A stretch of 64,000 nucleotides of DNA, taken from Paramacrobiotus metropolitanus (Eukaryota > Tardigrada > Eutardigrada > Parachela > Macrobiotidae). Positions 32,958 through 47,900 of this stretch are shown in pieces. Location: NCBI RefSeq assembly GCF_019649055.1, contig NW_026570279.1:620001-684000 (forward strand), given 5' to 3'. Under the pieces are notes generated by a model, which was not told where the DNA came from, ran no database searches, and was given only the letters and a program-made list of their open reading frames with translations. Every line of letters starts with the position of its first letter. Position 1 is the first letter of the stretch. The position numbers were made by a program, and so were the translations under genes.

Positions 32958-35900
32958 CTACATAAAAAAAATTTAATGTTAAACCACAAGCAAGCAGGTA
33001 AGCCAATAAAAACAATTAAAAACGTTAAACACATGAGTCAAATTCATATCAATTTTTTCAATAAGCCCAGCGAATTTTATTGATGTCTACTTGGCGAACA
33101 ACCATCAAAACTTGTTCACAAAATTAAGAAAACGTTCACAACAGAAAATTATTGGTTTGAAATAATACAAATTATATTTTAATCAACTTCGGCGCATAAC
33201 TGGATAAAGTCACCTTTAAAAAAGTCGATGATATGTTATTAGTCGAAAATGGAAAGCAGTTTAGCAGGTTGCGTGTAGAAGGTTACTTGTGTAACCGATC
33301 AAAACGTCCTGTGCAAACGTGTAGTAAAATTTTTAAAATAAAAATCGCGAAGGTTTCCGGAATATTTTTGAAACTGTCAACTTGACAGTGATGAAATTTA
33401 GAACACAAAAAGTAGCGTTCACTGCTTACCCAGGCACTTCATTTGGATCTTCGATACGCTGACGCGTTTCCTCATCCAGATTCAACCTATGCAGGGCATC
33501 TTTCGTATCTACATAACGCACGATGATAATCAGCAAAAAGTAGCCAAATGTCTTTTCGTTTTCCCATTTTTTTCAAAGATAAATGTCAGATTTCGCACAT
33601 TTGAATAATGTGGGATTTCTCACGTACGTTTCAGGCTTTTCTCGGCGCCTTTCCCCACCGGTTTAGCTACGTGGACGATAACATTGAGGGCGTCGGAGAT
33701 GTCCACATGCAAGTTAGTGGTGCCGTGATTCGGCTGTCCGGCCGCGCCTGCCAACAGTATTCCTCATGCACAAATAATTTTGAGAGAATCTGTTAATTAC
33801 ACAGAAAATATGTACACTATTCAAATACGTATTCGAGGCGTATGTGCGCATAATACGACGGACGAATAACCTAAAAGTATATTGAGTTTGAAAGCAGTTC
33901 CGCATTCAGCTGCGATCATGTGAAAAACTAACGTACAAAAGCATCGAATTACATTATATCGCTCGTTAAGTTACCAATAAAGTAACTTCCCGGGTAACTA
34001 ATGTATGAGTACAGTCAATAGTTTGTCAAGAAATTTCTCCGCATCTGTTATTCGCTTACCGTAAGCAATGTACATTTTGGGTCCGAGATCGGGCGGATTG
34101 GACTGGCTGGGTAGGTAGCGGGAGAGATTGAAAACGCCGGTGATGTTGGAGTAGCTGCCGATGGGCAGCGCCCGCATCAGGTCGGCGTAGTGATCTGCCA
34201 GTTTTTCACGAAATGTAGCATTTGTCGGCCAGTCTTTGATCTTCAGCAGACGCGGCACTTTGTTTTTATTCCGCAGCCGCTCTGCATACGCACGAATCAT
34301 ATTCATTTACAATTATCTCATAATCACCTACCCTAACGAAAACGTTGTTAAAGAAAGTGGCCCGGTACATTGTACCAAATTGGTATACATGCATGAAATC
34401 TTTCACTTTCGCCCACACCCAAACTCATTTTTGTTTCGGTTTTTGATATTCTGCAGCCAGATGATTGTATGCACTGGCGTGAAAACCATTTTTGCGTGCA
34501 ACATCCGGTTCGAAAGTTATGGCTGTTAGAAAATTTCAAAAGGATTAACTGCATTCCGTTGTCTCACTATAGGTCTCATTATAACCGTTACCAAAAGTCT
34601 CATTACAGTTCGATCGTTTTCAGATTTTGCATGTAAATGCAAATAACCCCGAATAATGTTTTTACACTGATCCACTGGTCTAGCATGTTTTTCAAATTTA
34701 AAATTAATTTAAAAATAAAAAAATGTGAAAATTCATTTTAAAATCTGGAGAAAATCGTGAAAATCTTTTGGTACACCTGCAAGCATTTTCATTTTTTGAA
34801 ATTTCCTAACAGTCATTGCTCCCGAACCGGATGTTGCGCGCTCAAATGCTTTTCACGCCACTGGCTACAAATCATTCGGCTGCAAAATATCAAAAACGGA
34901 AACAAAAAGGGGCGAAAATCAAACTATTCGTGCATGTACACGATTTTGGTACCATGTTACCGGGCCACTTCCCTTAAGCTGGACAAATATATTACGAGGC
35001 AGCAATATCCGATTTTTTATAAACATTCTAGCCTTGCCGATGTTTGCCATCGGAATCAAAGCAAAGAACATGTTAAAAGAAAGGTAAAACCCGTATTGTG
35101 TGTTGGTCTGAAATAAAGTACATCTCTGTTAAAAGAGATAAAAAGGAACTACCATCGTGGTTTAAAACCACCAACCGCTGTAATTGGTGAAGCCTTTCCA
35201 AAAATCTGCGTGTGTCATGCCAGGCAGCGGCTCCTGTGGCTTCTTTAGGCAGTCCATCAACAGCACCTTCTCCCGTCCGAAACGGTTGTGGAAATATTCG
35301 GGAAGCCAGATTTCAGGCTGCGATAGACGCTGGTGCACGCCTCCGACGATCACAGGATGTCCTGAGCACCAAGACCAGCGCTTTCATGAGAGATTTAATT
35401 ATTACATGTTATGAAAGCGTCCAGCAGCCGCGAAAAATAATTATCTCAATTGAATTTACTAAAAATCACCAACACAAAATGTGGCTTAAAAGTTACTTTT
35501 TAAACAATTTAATAACTGGACAACTATTAGTTCAGCATCCTATCGCGTTTTATCATTTGCACATCCCAAAATTGCACTAGCATACTGCATATGAAGCCGG
35601 CAAAATTTGGCATGTTCACGGTTAACGGCCGGCGACCACATTATGGGCGAAATGTTCACGGAAGAAATCATTCTTCCTTGTCCTAGAATTATCTTACATA
35701 TCCACTGAAATAATCGTGCGTTACCTATTCCATTCAGGAAATAACCAATAACATGTTTATGCATGTACTAACGGACGGCAAACTTATGCTTTCAGAAAAC
35801 GGCCAGAATCATAACTGTTATTTCTGGCTTTGGTTGAACGTATACTCGTAATGCAATAACCGACATAGTAGCTGCGCTATTTTACTCCAACAACAGCCAC

Positions 35901-38900
35901 ACGATCGAGACTTTCCGTTCACTTCATATAAAAAGTGCAGCTTAAGAAAAGTTAGAATTAGGTGTTTCACCGCTGTTGAAAGGGTATTCGTGATCACGTG
36001 AGCTGACGCTCGCACGTTGAACTTGACGTTTGCAGCTTGCACAAATAATTCTTCAGTTTTTTTGTAGTCTCTCGAACTGTATCCTAATACCAACTAAACT
36101 AACTGGGCATTGGGCAAGCCGATATAAAACTGTAACTAAAGGTGGCAGAAAATCGTTGAAAGATCTGTTCACAGTAACTAATGATGATCTTTGTCGCTGC
36201 AGGAAATGAAAATTAAATACTTATGCACTTACAAATACCGATGTAAACAGTTACGTGTTTTAATTGGCTTTGCAAATGAATAATTATTAAGTGCACAGTA
36301 GGATTTGTTGTCTTACAGCAATGGAGCAGTGCTTTCTTCTATTATTATTATTATTATTACGGCACAAGAGCAGACAAGTGAGACAACCCCAAAGAGACCT
36401 CAAGTCTGGTCGAAAGTAACTAAAGTAAGTAATAGACAGTAATTATTGTTACACTTTAGTTACTTTGCTTGTCCATTGCCCATATTCAGCAACGACTCTG
36501 CAATCTGCATTACATTTGTTAACCGGAGTGCCGCATAGAGGCTTATATTTGCAAAAACCTGGTACCGTGCGGTAATCGGATACCATTGATGTTAGTCGCT
36601 CTTGTAAGGAGAGCTGTACGGTAACCGCGCGATAAGTTTGCACCACAGAGTGCGGTACATGGAAATCGTCATACACGCTGCAGCACGTTCTACGTAACGT
36701 GTGCGCTGTCCGATCGGGGGCAGGCAGCGCCCGGATCTAAAAGTGGTACAAACTTATAGCGCGGCTACAGTAATTCTTCGTCGGCTGTGTGTACGCTGCG
36801 CTCGATAACATTGGCGCCAGGCAGGGATGTTCACGTTTGTGAGCATGCGTGCCGCCCGGCAGGGATGTTCACGTTTGTGAGCATGCGTGCCGCCCGGGGA
36901 TGTTCACTTTTATGAGGACCTGCTCCGAGCCGGTTTTCTTAACGTGTACAAACCATAAAACACTTTTGTTTTGTTAGTGATGAACATGAAACTAGAAAAC
37001 AATTTGTATGAAAGTAAACCGATTAAGTAGAGCGTTTAACGCAGCAAATGCAACGGCAGCACTGCAGTTTCGCCTTACCACGCACACCACATCTTTAGCA
37101 ACGTCTTCGCATAGAGTATCGGCAAAGGCTTAGTTTTTAAGCCAGTTTTATGCATAATTTGTTCATTACTATGTACAGCATGCACACGTATACGAGGAGA
37201 TGAACGGTAGCGCATTTTAGCGTTCCCTGTACTTGCTGCTTTAAGGCGGCTGGAGTATGACTTTGTGGCTAAACATGGTGCTTATATACCGCGCCAGATT
37301 TAGCCATCTGTGCTGCCGTAACGTCACGCTCCAGACAGGTGACGGCAACAATACAGGGGATTGAAATTCGCTACTGCCAACTACGCGTGGTGTTACTGCG
37401 CCAGCCACATATCCTTTTGTTTGGAGAGCGATTCATATCATAAGTAGCCGTATCATGACCTGTACATCCCTACCCGGCACTCATGTTCACAAGCGGCCAA
37501 TCTGGCGGTAGTAATCAAATTAAGGGATTTGGCCCGGTACATAGCATCAAATTCGTGTACATCCATGGGAACTTTGGCTGTCGCCCACTCTCAAAAAGTT
37601 TTTTGCCTTTCTTTGCACACCGAACCAGAGTTGTACAATTTTTGTTCAAATTTTAAAATGAATACTAAAATTTGGTTCGTTTAAAAACGATTTTTATGCT
37701 AATCTCTACATATTAAGAGCGTTAGCCTTAGCAAAATTCCGTTCGTATTTCCTTTTCTCAAACGATTCACTAAACCACACTTCGGTGTCTGTAGATCATT
37801 CAATAGCGCTGAGATCATGGATTTGCAAAAACGGGTTTGTTTTTCGGACAATTTAACGTGTGGAAGACAATTTTGAAAAAGTTATAGCGTACGAAGTCTA
37901 TGGCAAAGTGAGGAAGCCACCACTGCAAAACCAAGCCCGTCACCGCTGTAACACATCATCCACAAACGCAGTTCTGGTAATTCCGTTTAAGCGCTGCACG
38001 GGATCAAGGCTCATTGTTCATGTGTTATACAGTGGCATTCGAGCTTATTAAGTTTTCATCGAAAGACTGTTTTGAGAAAGAAAATGAAAGGTTTGGGAGA
38101 CTTTCAAAAGGTTCACACGCTAATTAGTGGGAATCGTTAACTGCATAATCAGCCTGCCGTCGCGGTCTGATCAGTTTCGAAGTTGCAGCGCCTTCATAGA
38201 GCGGGTAATATATGATCGTTTCTCCTACACTATACGTAACGGAGAATACCGCCAAATCCCATCAATGATCTTTACTGTAGCCGCACACGATAGATAATGA
38301 TTCGCTCAATCACAACTTCATCATGGCGCTGAGAAATCAGCATAGAAAACAGACGTCTTTAGACACAGATAGCTACGTGAAGATAGTTCACAACAATTGC
38401 ATAAACGCCGGATTACGCCGGTGAGCAACACTGTATACATGACTATGCGTCACACAGCACTCCCGTTCTTAAGTTTGAAGCACGGCGAAAACCAATCACT
38501 TTGAGAAACGGAACATAACTTGAACGATTGGATGACCGTAATGAAGGAAAACGCTATATAAAAATTACATGAAAGAAGAGGTGCAAGCGTTAAGGCAAGG
38601 CATTACGGCGAGGGTTCCCGTAGGGTCCGGGTACGAAGTGTCCGGATAACGGGGCGATCGGTTTCGTCGACGGGCTCGTCCGGTTTCCTGGCAGGACGAC
38701 GAGGTTTGGTGACGCAGTCCCGCTCAATTTCCACGCGCAGCTCGGGATCCACGTCCTCGACGGGAATGTCCCACTGTGAATCAGTGTCACCCATTAAATC
38801 CAAATCAGACAGAGGCTCCGTGAACAGTTTTAGTCTCTTTACGTGGACAACAAGAGTGTTTTACCACGTTTTTTAGTACGCACAGACTGGATCTCGTAGT

Positions 38901-41900
38901 TAAGCTTTGATTTACGGCTAACCACTTTGTACGGTCCAAAGTAATGTGCGATTAATTTTGGAGACAAACCAACAGGAGTTACCGGCGTATACAGTAACAC
39001 CAAATCACCGATTTGGAATTCACGCGGTTCTCTTTTGATATTGCCGGTCAACATATAACCAGCTTGGACATTCTCAATATTAGCTTTTGCAACATCACTA
39101 GCCAGTTTAAGACGCTCAACGAGAGCCTGACTGTATTCGTGCATGTTATTCAAATTGTTATTCGGAAGTGCACCAAGCTGTGCGTCCATGACTGAACGGC
39201 ACTCACGCCCGTACAACAAATAAAATGGTGTTTTATTTGTCGAGGCTTGCTTACTGGTGTTGTAAGCTGTAGTGACATATGGGAGATGTAGGTCCCAATC
39301 TTTTTGATTATCACTGACATACAGGCTAAGCATAACGGCTAAAGTTTTATTGAACCGCTCAGTCAATCCATTACACTGTGGATTGTACGCTGTTGTGTTC
39401 AGATGCCGCGTTTGACATAGCACTAGAACTTCCTGAACTACATCTGACAGAAATGGACCACCTTGGTCACTCAAAATTCTTGACGGCGCACCGTGACGCA
39501 GTATTACTTGATGCACCAAGAAATTAGCAACTGCAATAGCGGTCTGCGCCGGAATAGCTTTGTTTCCACATATTTTGTCAAATAGTCAGTACAGACTATG
39601 ACATACCGGTTGCCTTTAGCGGTACGGGGAACAGGACCAAAAACATCCACTCCCACCATCTCGAATGCAGTGCCCACTGGAATTGGTTCAATAAGACCAC
39701 CGGGTTTATCAGTTGGGACTTTACGAAGTTGACATTGTCGACAGCCGCGTATGTACTTACGCACATGATCACGCATGCGCGGCCAAAAGTAGCGCTGACG
39801 CACACGAGTATACGTGCGCCAAAATCCCAAATGACCGGATGTACGCTCGTCATGACAAGCGAACAATATGTCACGTCGCAAATGTTTTGGTACTACGAGG
39901 AGCAGTACGTCTTCCCCGTCAACTAACGCTTTGCGATACAACAAGTTGTTTTTCATGGTATAACACACAGTGTCGCGAGACACCAAACCGATTGCCAACT
40001 TGTCAATCACATCACACAGTCGTGGGTCTTGCACCTGTTCATAGTGGAAATCTGGAGTGTCGGTCATGGCTACTAACATGTCCATTTCGACATCAGCACT
40101 GTCAGCTGGTTCGACGGGATGTCGCGATAGCGCATCCGCATTCTGGTGACGTTTGCCGCTACGGTATACAATTTCAAAATTGTATTCTTGTAACAAGACC
40201 GCCCACCTGCTCAGACGACCGGCTAATTCACGCCGGCTCATAAGCCAACACAGTGCACAGTGGTCTGTCACAATGCGAAACATCTTACCATACAAATAAG
40301 GTCGTAACTTTTTAACCGACCAAACAATTGCCAGACACTCTTGTTCAGTGACCGCATAATTACGTTCTGCGGGACTGAAACTTTTGCTAACGTACGCCAA
40401 CACCCGTTCGCAGTCACCCAGTTTAGATACTAAACATGCGCCTATTCCAAGGCCGCTAGCATCGCAGTGTAGCTCGATCTCAGCATTTGGATCATAATGA
40501 GCTAAAATCGGCGAACTAATTAGTGCGTGTTTGAGTTTTTCGAAAGCAACCATCTGTTCGGAAGACCACACAAACGGTTCGGTTTTTCTCGTTAACCGTA
40601 CCAGCGGTTCCGATAGACCGGCAAAATCCCGTACAAACCGACGAAAATACGAACAAAGTCCTAAGAACGACTTTATGTCCGTGACATTTTCTGGTACTGG
40701 ATAATCTGCGATTGCCAACAGTTTATCGGGATCGGGACTAATACCATTACGGTCAACGACATGACCAAGGTATTTGGTGCAATCGGACGCGAAAACACAT
40801 TTTGATGGTTTAAGCACAATACCTGCGTGGCGAAGCTTGCGCAGTACGGCATCAAGGTGCTCCATGTGCTCTTCAAACGTCTTCGAATAGATGAGTACAT
40901 CATCTATGTACACTATAACAAACTGCCATCTGAATTCATTCAGTATTTTGTCCATTGACCTTTGAAAGGTCGCCCCGGCGTTACACAAGCCGAAGGGCAT
41001 ACGGCTGAATTCATATAAGCCGTCAGGCGTCACAAAAGCGGTACGGTCCTTGCTGGACTCCGCTACGGGGATCTGCCAGTATCCCCACGCCATATCTAAG
41101 GAAGTAAAATAAGCGCACCCACCTAACTGATCAAGCGCGTCGTCCAAGCGGGGCATTGGGTACACGTCCTTCTTGGTAACAGCATTGACCCGGCGATAAT
41201 CAACACAAAACCTCGTTGTGCCGTCTCGCTTGTGTACGAGTACAATGGGAGACGACCACGGGCTACAGGATGGGGTCACAATGCCTTGGCGGAGCATTTT
41301 ATCAACTTCTGTACGAATGACAATACGCTCGGCCCACGATCGCCGGTAAGGAGGTTGGGACACTGGCAATGCACTGCCTGTGTCTATAACATGCGAAACT
41401 CCTTTTACTTCGCCAATAGGGCGTTCAGCAGTGGGAAACACGCTTACGTGTTTGCGCAACACAGCGTGCAACTGTTCAGTTTGATCGGCAGTTAAATTTG
41501 CACCACACTGAAGTTCTGGGAGTTCACACGTTTCAACCACCGAGCACTCTGGAACGCGGTCAACATACATTGGTGTCGCAGACGCAATATTCTGACCCTT
41601 ACCGATTGTTTGGGTCATGCGAGAGAAATTTGCACACGCCAAATAACACACATTGTTGACAATTTTGACTAGCGCGTTTGATGTACGTAACCCTTTTTGA
41701 GCGAACGTGTTAGCGTTTGGGGAAACTATAAACTCCATATTTTCTGGTTTCACACGGCCAGGAAATAGATTACGGTTTAGTTGACATTTCACCCAAGCTA
41801 CGTGACCAGCGGGAATGTGCACTTTGCGACTTGCAACAAGATTCCGCGCTTTCCATGGCCTGAACTGTTCGCCATCACGTTCATCAAAGCGCCGTATAGT

Positions 41901-44900
41901 ACGACCGGCATAATCAATTACTAGATCCGTTCGCATCAGAAAATCATTACCGACCAATAATTCACGATCGTACGTGTCTAGCACAAGTACGTTAATTTGG
42001 TGCGAACAGTTTGCCAATAACACATCAACACAAATAGTGCCGACAGGCGATATCAATTTGCCACTAACACCTTTAACGGGCCGCCCGGTATATGACTGAA
42101 TACACAGATCTAACATCTGTGCACAGTGCACACTCATAATCGTTACAGCGGAGCCGGTGTCAATCACAGCAGGCACGGCCATACCATTAACATATGCCGT
42201 AGTGCAAACTGGAGCCGGAACAGTTGAATCGTCATTTGGTTCTTCTATCGGAAATGCATCGAAAGGAAAACCAGCAAAATCAGGGGGATCAGACGTATGA
42301 GCAGCTAAACCCCTGTACTTAGCTACTCTCTGGAGTTTAAATTTCCCTCACCTTCCGACGGCAGAGCATTTCCATGCTTCGCGTGTGCCGCTTTACGTTC
42401 CCGCATGCGATCCCAACACCGGCTTTCTTGGTGACCTTGCCGACCGCAGAAATCACACCGCGACTTGTCGTCTTGGTTCCGTTCAACCGTCACAGCCGGT
42501 TTGCGGGATTCGCCATTGCCGCCGTTGCGTGTACCACCACGGCCACGTCCACGAGCACGACCTCGGCCACCGCGACCACGGCCTCCACGGGCACCAGCAG
42601 CGCCTCCCCGTACAAACGTTTGCGTCAACACAGGCGCGGCTGACTGAGTCTCGGGAGGTGTCGATGAGCCGGCAGCCATCTGGAACTCTTGCTGCAAACG
42701 GGCAGAGATAGCTCTGTCCACAGCCTGTTGAAATTCACTGGACTGCAGCACGTTTGACACGTTTGCTGAACTGACATCACCGGCAGCAGTTTCGTCGTCT
42801 TCACTTTGCTTCTGCTTTGCCGAGACTTCAGCTGTCAAAATGACATTTGTGTTAGAACTTGTACGTTCCGAATCAACTTTTAACACCTTGAAACGTGTCA
42901 ATAACTCTTCCGGTGTTGTCGGATTAAGCACCGCCATATGATTACGTAGGCTTGTACTAAGACCGTTCAACAGGTAGCGCACTTTCATTTCGTTTGATAT
43001 CGCAGTATCGACTTTATGACAAAGGTCAATGATAGAGTAGTAATATTCAACCAGTCTCTTTATCCTGATTGAATTTGCGATTTTGCAACTTGTTCTGATA
43101 GTCCCACTTCTCATCCTCACTGACAAATTCTGTGAGAAATGCAGTACGCAAAGCGTCCCAAGTCGCAAACGGCTTTCTGAGGTTATACCACTGCTTAGCG
43201 GCACCAGCCGTCAAGTAGAACGCAAACCGTTCATTTTGGTTTTGTCCAGCCAATTCGACATGGTCGCTGCTTCTTCAAACTCCTTCATCCATTCACGAGC
43301 GTTATGCTCTGAAGGCTTGAATTTATCGCACTGCAGCGGACCACTTACTGGAGCGTCTGTTGCGACCTTTACAAGACTCTGTAGGCCATCAGTAAGTGCT
43401 TTAACTTGTGCATCCATATTGACACTTTCAGTATTATTAACGTCAACGAGAACCGTTGCAGTACGTTCTGGTATATCGGTCAAGAAAGGTGACTGTGTAC
43501 CTGTCTCAACGAGTGGCGAAGCGTCACTTTCAAGTATAACAGCCGACTGTGTTGAGCTTAATGCGGTAACAGGCTCATCGTCATCTGATATTAATTCTTC
43601 ATCAGATTTGATTTCGCCCTGGGCACGCCTGACCTTTTTCGGTTTTGGCAATTCGCCTTCTGCAAACTCTGCTTGACCGTCTGAACGCAACGTCCGTCCT
43701 CCGGCTTTTTTTAATATGTCTGCTTCTGTATACGGAAAAGTCTGTGTAGCAGCTTTCGAACTTGAAGCTACAGTTATTGAACTTGCGACAGGCTTATCTG
43801 CTGCTGCAGTTGCAACTGACTTATCTGCTTTCTTAGTTAGCGGTTGCGTTGATTTCCGCTCTTGTCGGACATTAACGTCGACAATTATTTAACCAAGAAT
43901 AGCATTACAAATAATGTTGGATTGCGCCTGGTGCAGCATGTATCCCAACACGACATTAGCAGTCAAACTACCAGCAGATAAGAGAATTAACAGTTGAGTT
44001 GACCACGAGCAACAGCTCATCAACTTTCTGATCGGTGCTACTATACAGTTCAAAACTTTACACATTTTGAACAAAAGCAACAACCAAATATTGTACGATA
44101 TGCGATTCTTGTACGAATATTACATTCAAAAGAACTATCCGCTGAATAACGGAATCACATACCCAAAGCCGCTTCCACCGCCTTTAAACGTTCATTACAG
44201 GTGTCGTAAAGATGGGTATAAAATGGATCAATAACGGGAGCCGTCATATCGACTGAGAACAGAAAGGTCACCGGGCTATTACGGTTGCTAAACGCATCCA
44301 CCCAGGAGCGCCATAATATATGATCGTTTCTCCTACACTATACGTAACGGAGAATACCGCCAAATCCCATCAATGATCTTTACTGTAGCCGCACACGATA
44401 GATAATGATTCGCTCAATCACAACTTCATCATGGCGCTGAGAAATCAGCATAGAAAACAGACGTCTTTAGACACAGATAGCTACGTGAAGATAGTTCACA
44501 ACAATTGCATAAACGCCGGATTACGCCGGTGAGCAACACTGTATACATGACTATGCGTCACACAGCACGGGTGCTGTAGTGTTTGTTGCGAAATTTCACT
44601 TCACCCTTTTTGGGAGCGAAATTGTTTATTTGTTCCTGACATTTTTGGTTGACTGAAATCCCGGGGTGGACCAGACCCTTGCCGTTAGAATTTGTGTGAG
44701 GGTTGGGTAATGGCCCCCTGGCCGAGGTCATCTATGTCATTAAAAACATAACATTGCGTCCAGTTTTAACCAATACAAAATTGTGCGTAAACATTTACAC
44801 TGCTACCAGTTTAACTGTTTGTTGCTTTACGATACAGACATTGGTTCCAATTTCCAAAATTAATATCACAAAGAATTCGGCAAGCTGAGAGGAAGTGTAA

Positions 44901-47900
44901 TTTTTATGCGAGCGCGGTTTTGTGTTCTTTAGTTACTTACAAAAAGGCTAAAACATAACCACGAACACAGTATACAGGAGTGCTGAATTTTATCCCCAAT
45001 GTATAGAAAGCCTGCAACTCCATGCATAACTTCATTTGTGAGCATTTTCGCCCGTCAAAAATTCTCACAAGCATTTTCGCCCGTCAAAATATGCTCACAC
45101 CGTGAACCGTGAAGAAGTGAACATTATGTCATACATACGAGTACATCGCCGGTCACCTGATATCGGTATACAGCGCGATTCTATTTTTGCCGCCAGAGAA
45201 TGCGTGACTGCCCTAGTAAGTGACACCGCATTTCTGTTTCGAAACCTATAGTTTTATTCTTCCAATTTACAACCACTTGTGGTTAACTGAGTAAGTAAAT
45301 TACCCTTGACGGCATGCATAAATGTACATGGACGGCAGCGAATAAAAATAACATACTGGCTGTATTACATCGCAACCCAGTGAACTCACCTTTCGTCCAT
45401 TCCAGTCGAAACTCTTCCAGCGCTACAACTTCTTCGCGTCCGGCTGGAATACGATGGATGTGTCTTTCGGTCAGCAGTAGCGGGTCCGCCTCGGCCGTCT
45501 TCTTCGGGGGAAATTCACGGGACCCAGCCAGCTCATTGCACCGCATCTTGATTGCATCTACCGCTGCAAAAATTCAAGCGGAAAGATTCTCAATATACTT
45601 TTGTAAAGAAATGGTCTTTCTCTGGAAATACCTGTAAAGCAATTAAATAAAAAATACTCACAATTCACATGTAGTATAATCAAATACGAACAATCCACAT
45701 TTCAAATGACACATAATACCTTATACAGATGCTTAAGTACACTTTAAAAACTAATTTAATAAATTTAACAGTTTTTATTAAATTTTACAGATTTCTGTCA
45801 GCAAAAATTAATTGGCAGCAAAAGCGAAAAAATAGAGGGTAAAATTTCCTAGACAAGGATAATTTCGCCCTATCCAAGCGTGATAACCTTTTATAGGAAT
45901 CAGGCGTGTGGTGCGCAGCTCGTGCTTGAATTCGCTGGCGGCCATTCCGTCTGCCTGCGCCTGCGTAACGCCCCGAGACAAGGGTTTTGTTGGGTTGGCG
46001 CAACAGGCCGGCCAGTTGTATCTGTCCTGCGGAATTTCCCTCATCTGAAGGAAATCATCCCGGTTGTACACGGCATTCTTCAGTTTGCCTTTTTCTCCTG
46101 CAAAAGTGACAGCAAAACAGAATCAGTGCATTACTGGATCAAAACATTTTCGATCAAGGGGGATAGAAAAATCGGCGTGAGTCTGTAGTGGCGTGGTAAC
46201 CGCTGACACCGAAATTACAATTGTGAACGAAAAATCGGCGTGAGTCTGTAGTGGCGTGGTAACCGCTGACACCGATTTTAATTAGTTTAAATTTGCGCAG
46301 GCTTAAGAAAAAAAAAAAAAAAAAAATTGTGAACTTTAAACTTGTTATTCCGCATATAAATATCTGTAACTGCCCCAGAATCAGTCGATAAGGATGCGAG
46401 CTGAAAGACATAACAAATGCCGAATTTGCAGAGAAAAAGCCTCTTGAAGCCCAAATAAGAAATGAGTAAAAGGATCACAGAATAAAATATGTTGATTACT
46501 CTTGTATGGCAAAAGCAATACAAGACAAAAAACTGACAAAAAATTCGTAAATGACCATATTCACATTTTAGATCGGAGCGCAGTGAAGGTCCTCTAATTC
46601 AGGCTAAATGAAAAACTGTCTGTCTGTCCGTCCGTGTTTGTTACGGAAGCAAAAGATGATGTCTTATGCGGAAGTAAAAAATGACGTCATGGGAGGATAA
46701 GGGACCAAGAGCGGATGTCGGATTTTCTTACGCTCAGTTGTACAGCATTTACCGGATAAACATGCATATAGCTACGTACTACGTATTACGTAGTAAACAG
46801 GCGTATGGTAGCTGGCATATGGCGTTACTAACATACAAAACACCCGAAAATTACCCTTTTTTTAACTAAAATGCGGAAACATTTGCCATATTTTTGGCTA
46901 CAGGCCCACGCTTGGGCTACAGCCTGCAAGTACTCACTCGATGTGTGGGACACGTTTATACCGAAGTGCACTAATGCCCTTATACCGGGCATCAGTTTCA
47001 ACAGTTGTTTGGAAATCTGATCCCTCAAACCCTGTAACTACGTATTTTAACACTCGTTCAATGATCCCCGCTCTGTCTATTTTTTATACAAGAAACAGCC
47101 TCGGCTTCGCCTCCGTGTTTCTTGTGGTCAACGGCAACTTTATTTGGTTTTCAATGAATAGGTATTTATAGGTATGAATAACATATTTCGTCGAAGTATT
47201 AATAATCGGTACATCGTATTAGCGCAAAAAAACGGATTTTGTATGAAACACGGGTTTGATTTTTCTACGAGTATGATTTTTTTAATCAGTTCATGAGTCT
47301 CTCAAATCACCATAAATTCCCACAACTGAATTCATGATTCTGTGAACCTTAACCTGAACAATCTGGATAGTGGAAGCTCGGTCACTGGTTCTGCAAGTAC
47401 TGGTTCTGCAAGTGACGAATCTGTGCAATGGACAGAACTGCCTGCTTGGTCCCTCGTTCACCTAACGGATCCGGTACACTGGACAGTACCGGTAGCTCGG
47501 TAACCCGCTTACCTAACGGGTCAGGTACACTGGACAGTACCGGTAGCTCGGTCATTCGTTCGCCTGACGGGCTCTGTTGACCCGCTAGTTCGGTCACCGG
47601 CTAGCTAGGTTACCTAACGGGACATTTGTGCTGGACAGTATCGCCTGCTTGGTCACCCGATACCTAACGGGTCCCGTACACTGGACAGTACTATTATCTT
47701 GTCATTCGTTCGCCTAATGGGCTCTGTGCACTGGACAGTATCGCCTGCTTGGTCACCCGCTTCCCTAACGAGTCCCGCACTCTAGACAGTACTGGTATCT
47801 CGGTCACCCGATACCTAACGGGTCCCGTACACTGGACGGTACCGGTTGCTCGGTCAATCGTTCTCCTAACGGGCTCTGCATGCGCTAGCCTCGGCTTCGC

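Larger units (their letters stand above)
38206..44567 (-). mobile_element. Ty3/gypsy LTR retrotransposon in intron 4 of the KDM3-type gene
   Basis: 6,362 bp with two 254-bp LTRs that read identical, a CGGG duplication on both sides (38202-38205 and 44568-44571), a primer binding site, a polypurine tract, and gag and pol in the order protease, RT, RNase H, integrase. It lies in the same orientation as the host gene. No env-like ORF. Several frame breaks disable gag and integrase in this copy as read. Confidence 0.95.

Noticed and set aside
36449-36676. 75-codon minus-strand ORF in intron 4
   Set aside because: No domain, no splice support, and no match to the demethylase protein, whose flanking exons already join without it.
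39713-40243. 176-codon plus-strand ORF opposite pol
   Set aside because: It lies antisense to the integrase zinc-finger region, where the pol reading is unambiguous.
42374-43676. Plus-strand ORFs of 89-197 codons opposite gag
   Set aside because: They are antisense to gag, with composition explained by the Gly/Arg tract and gag codon bias.
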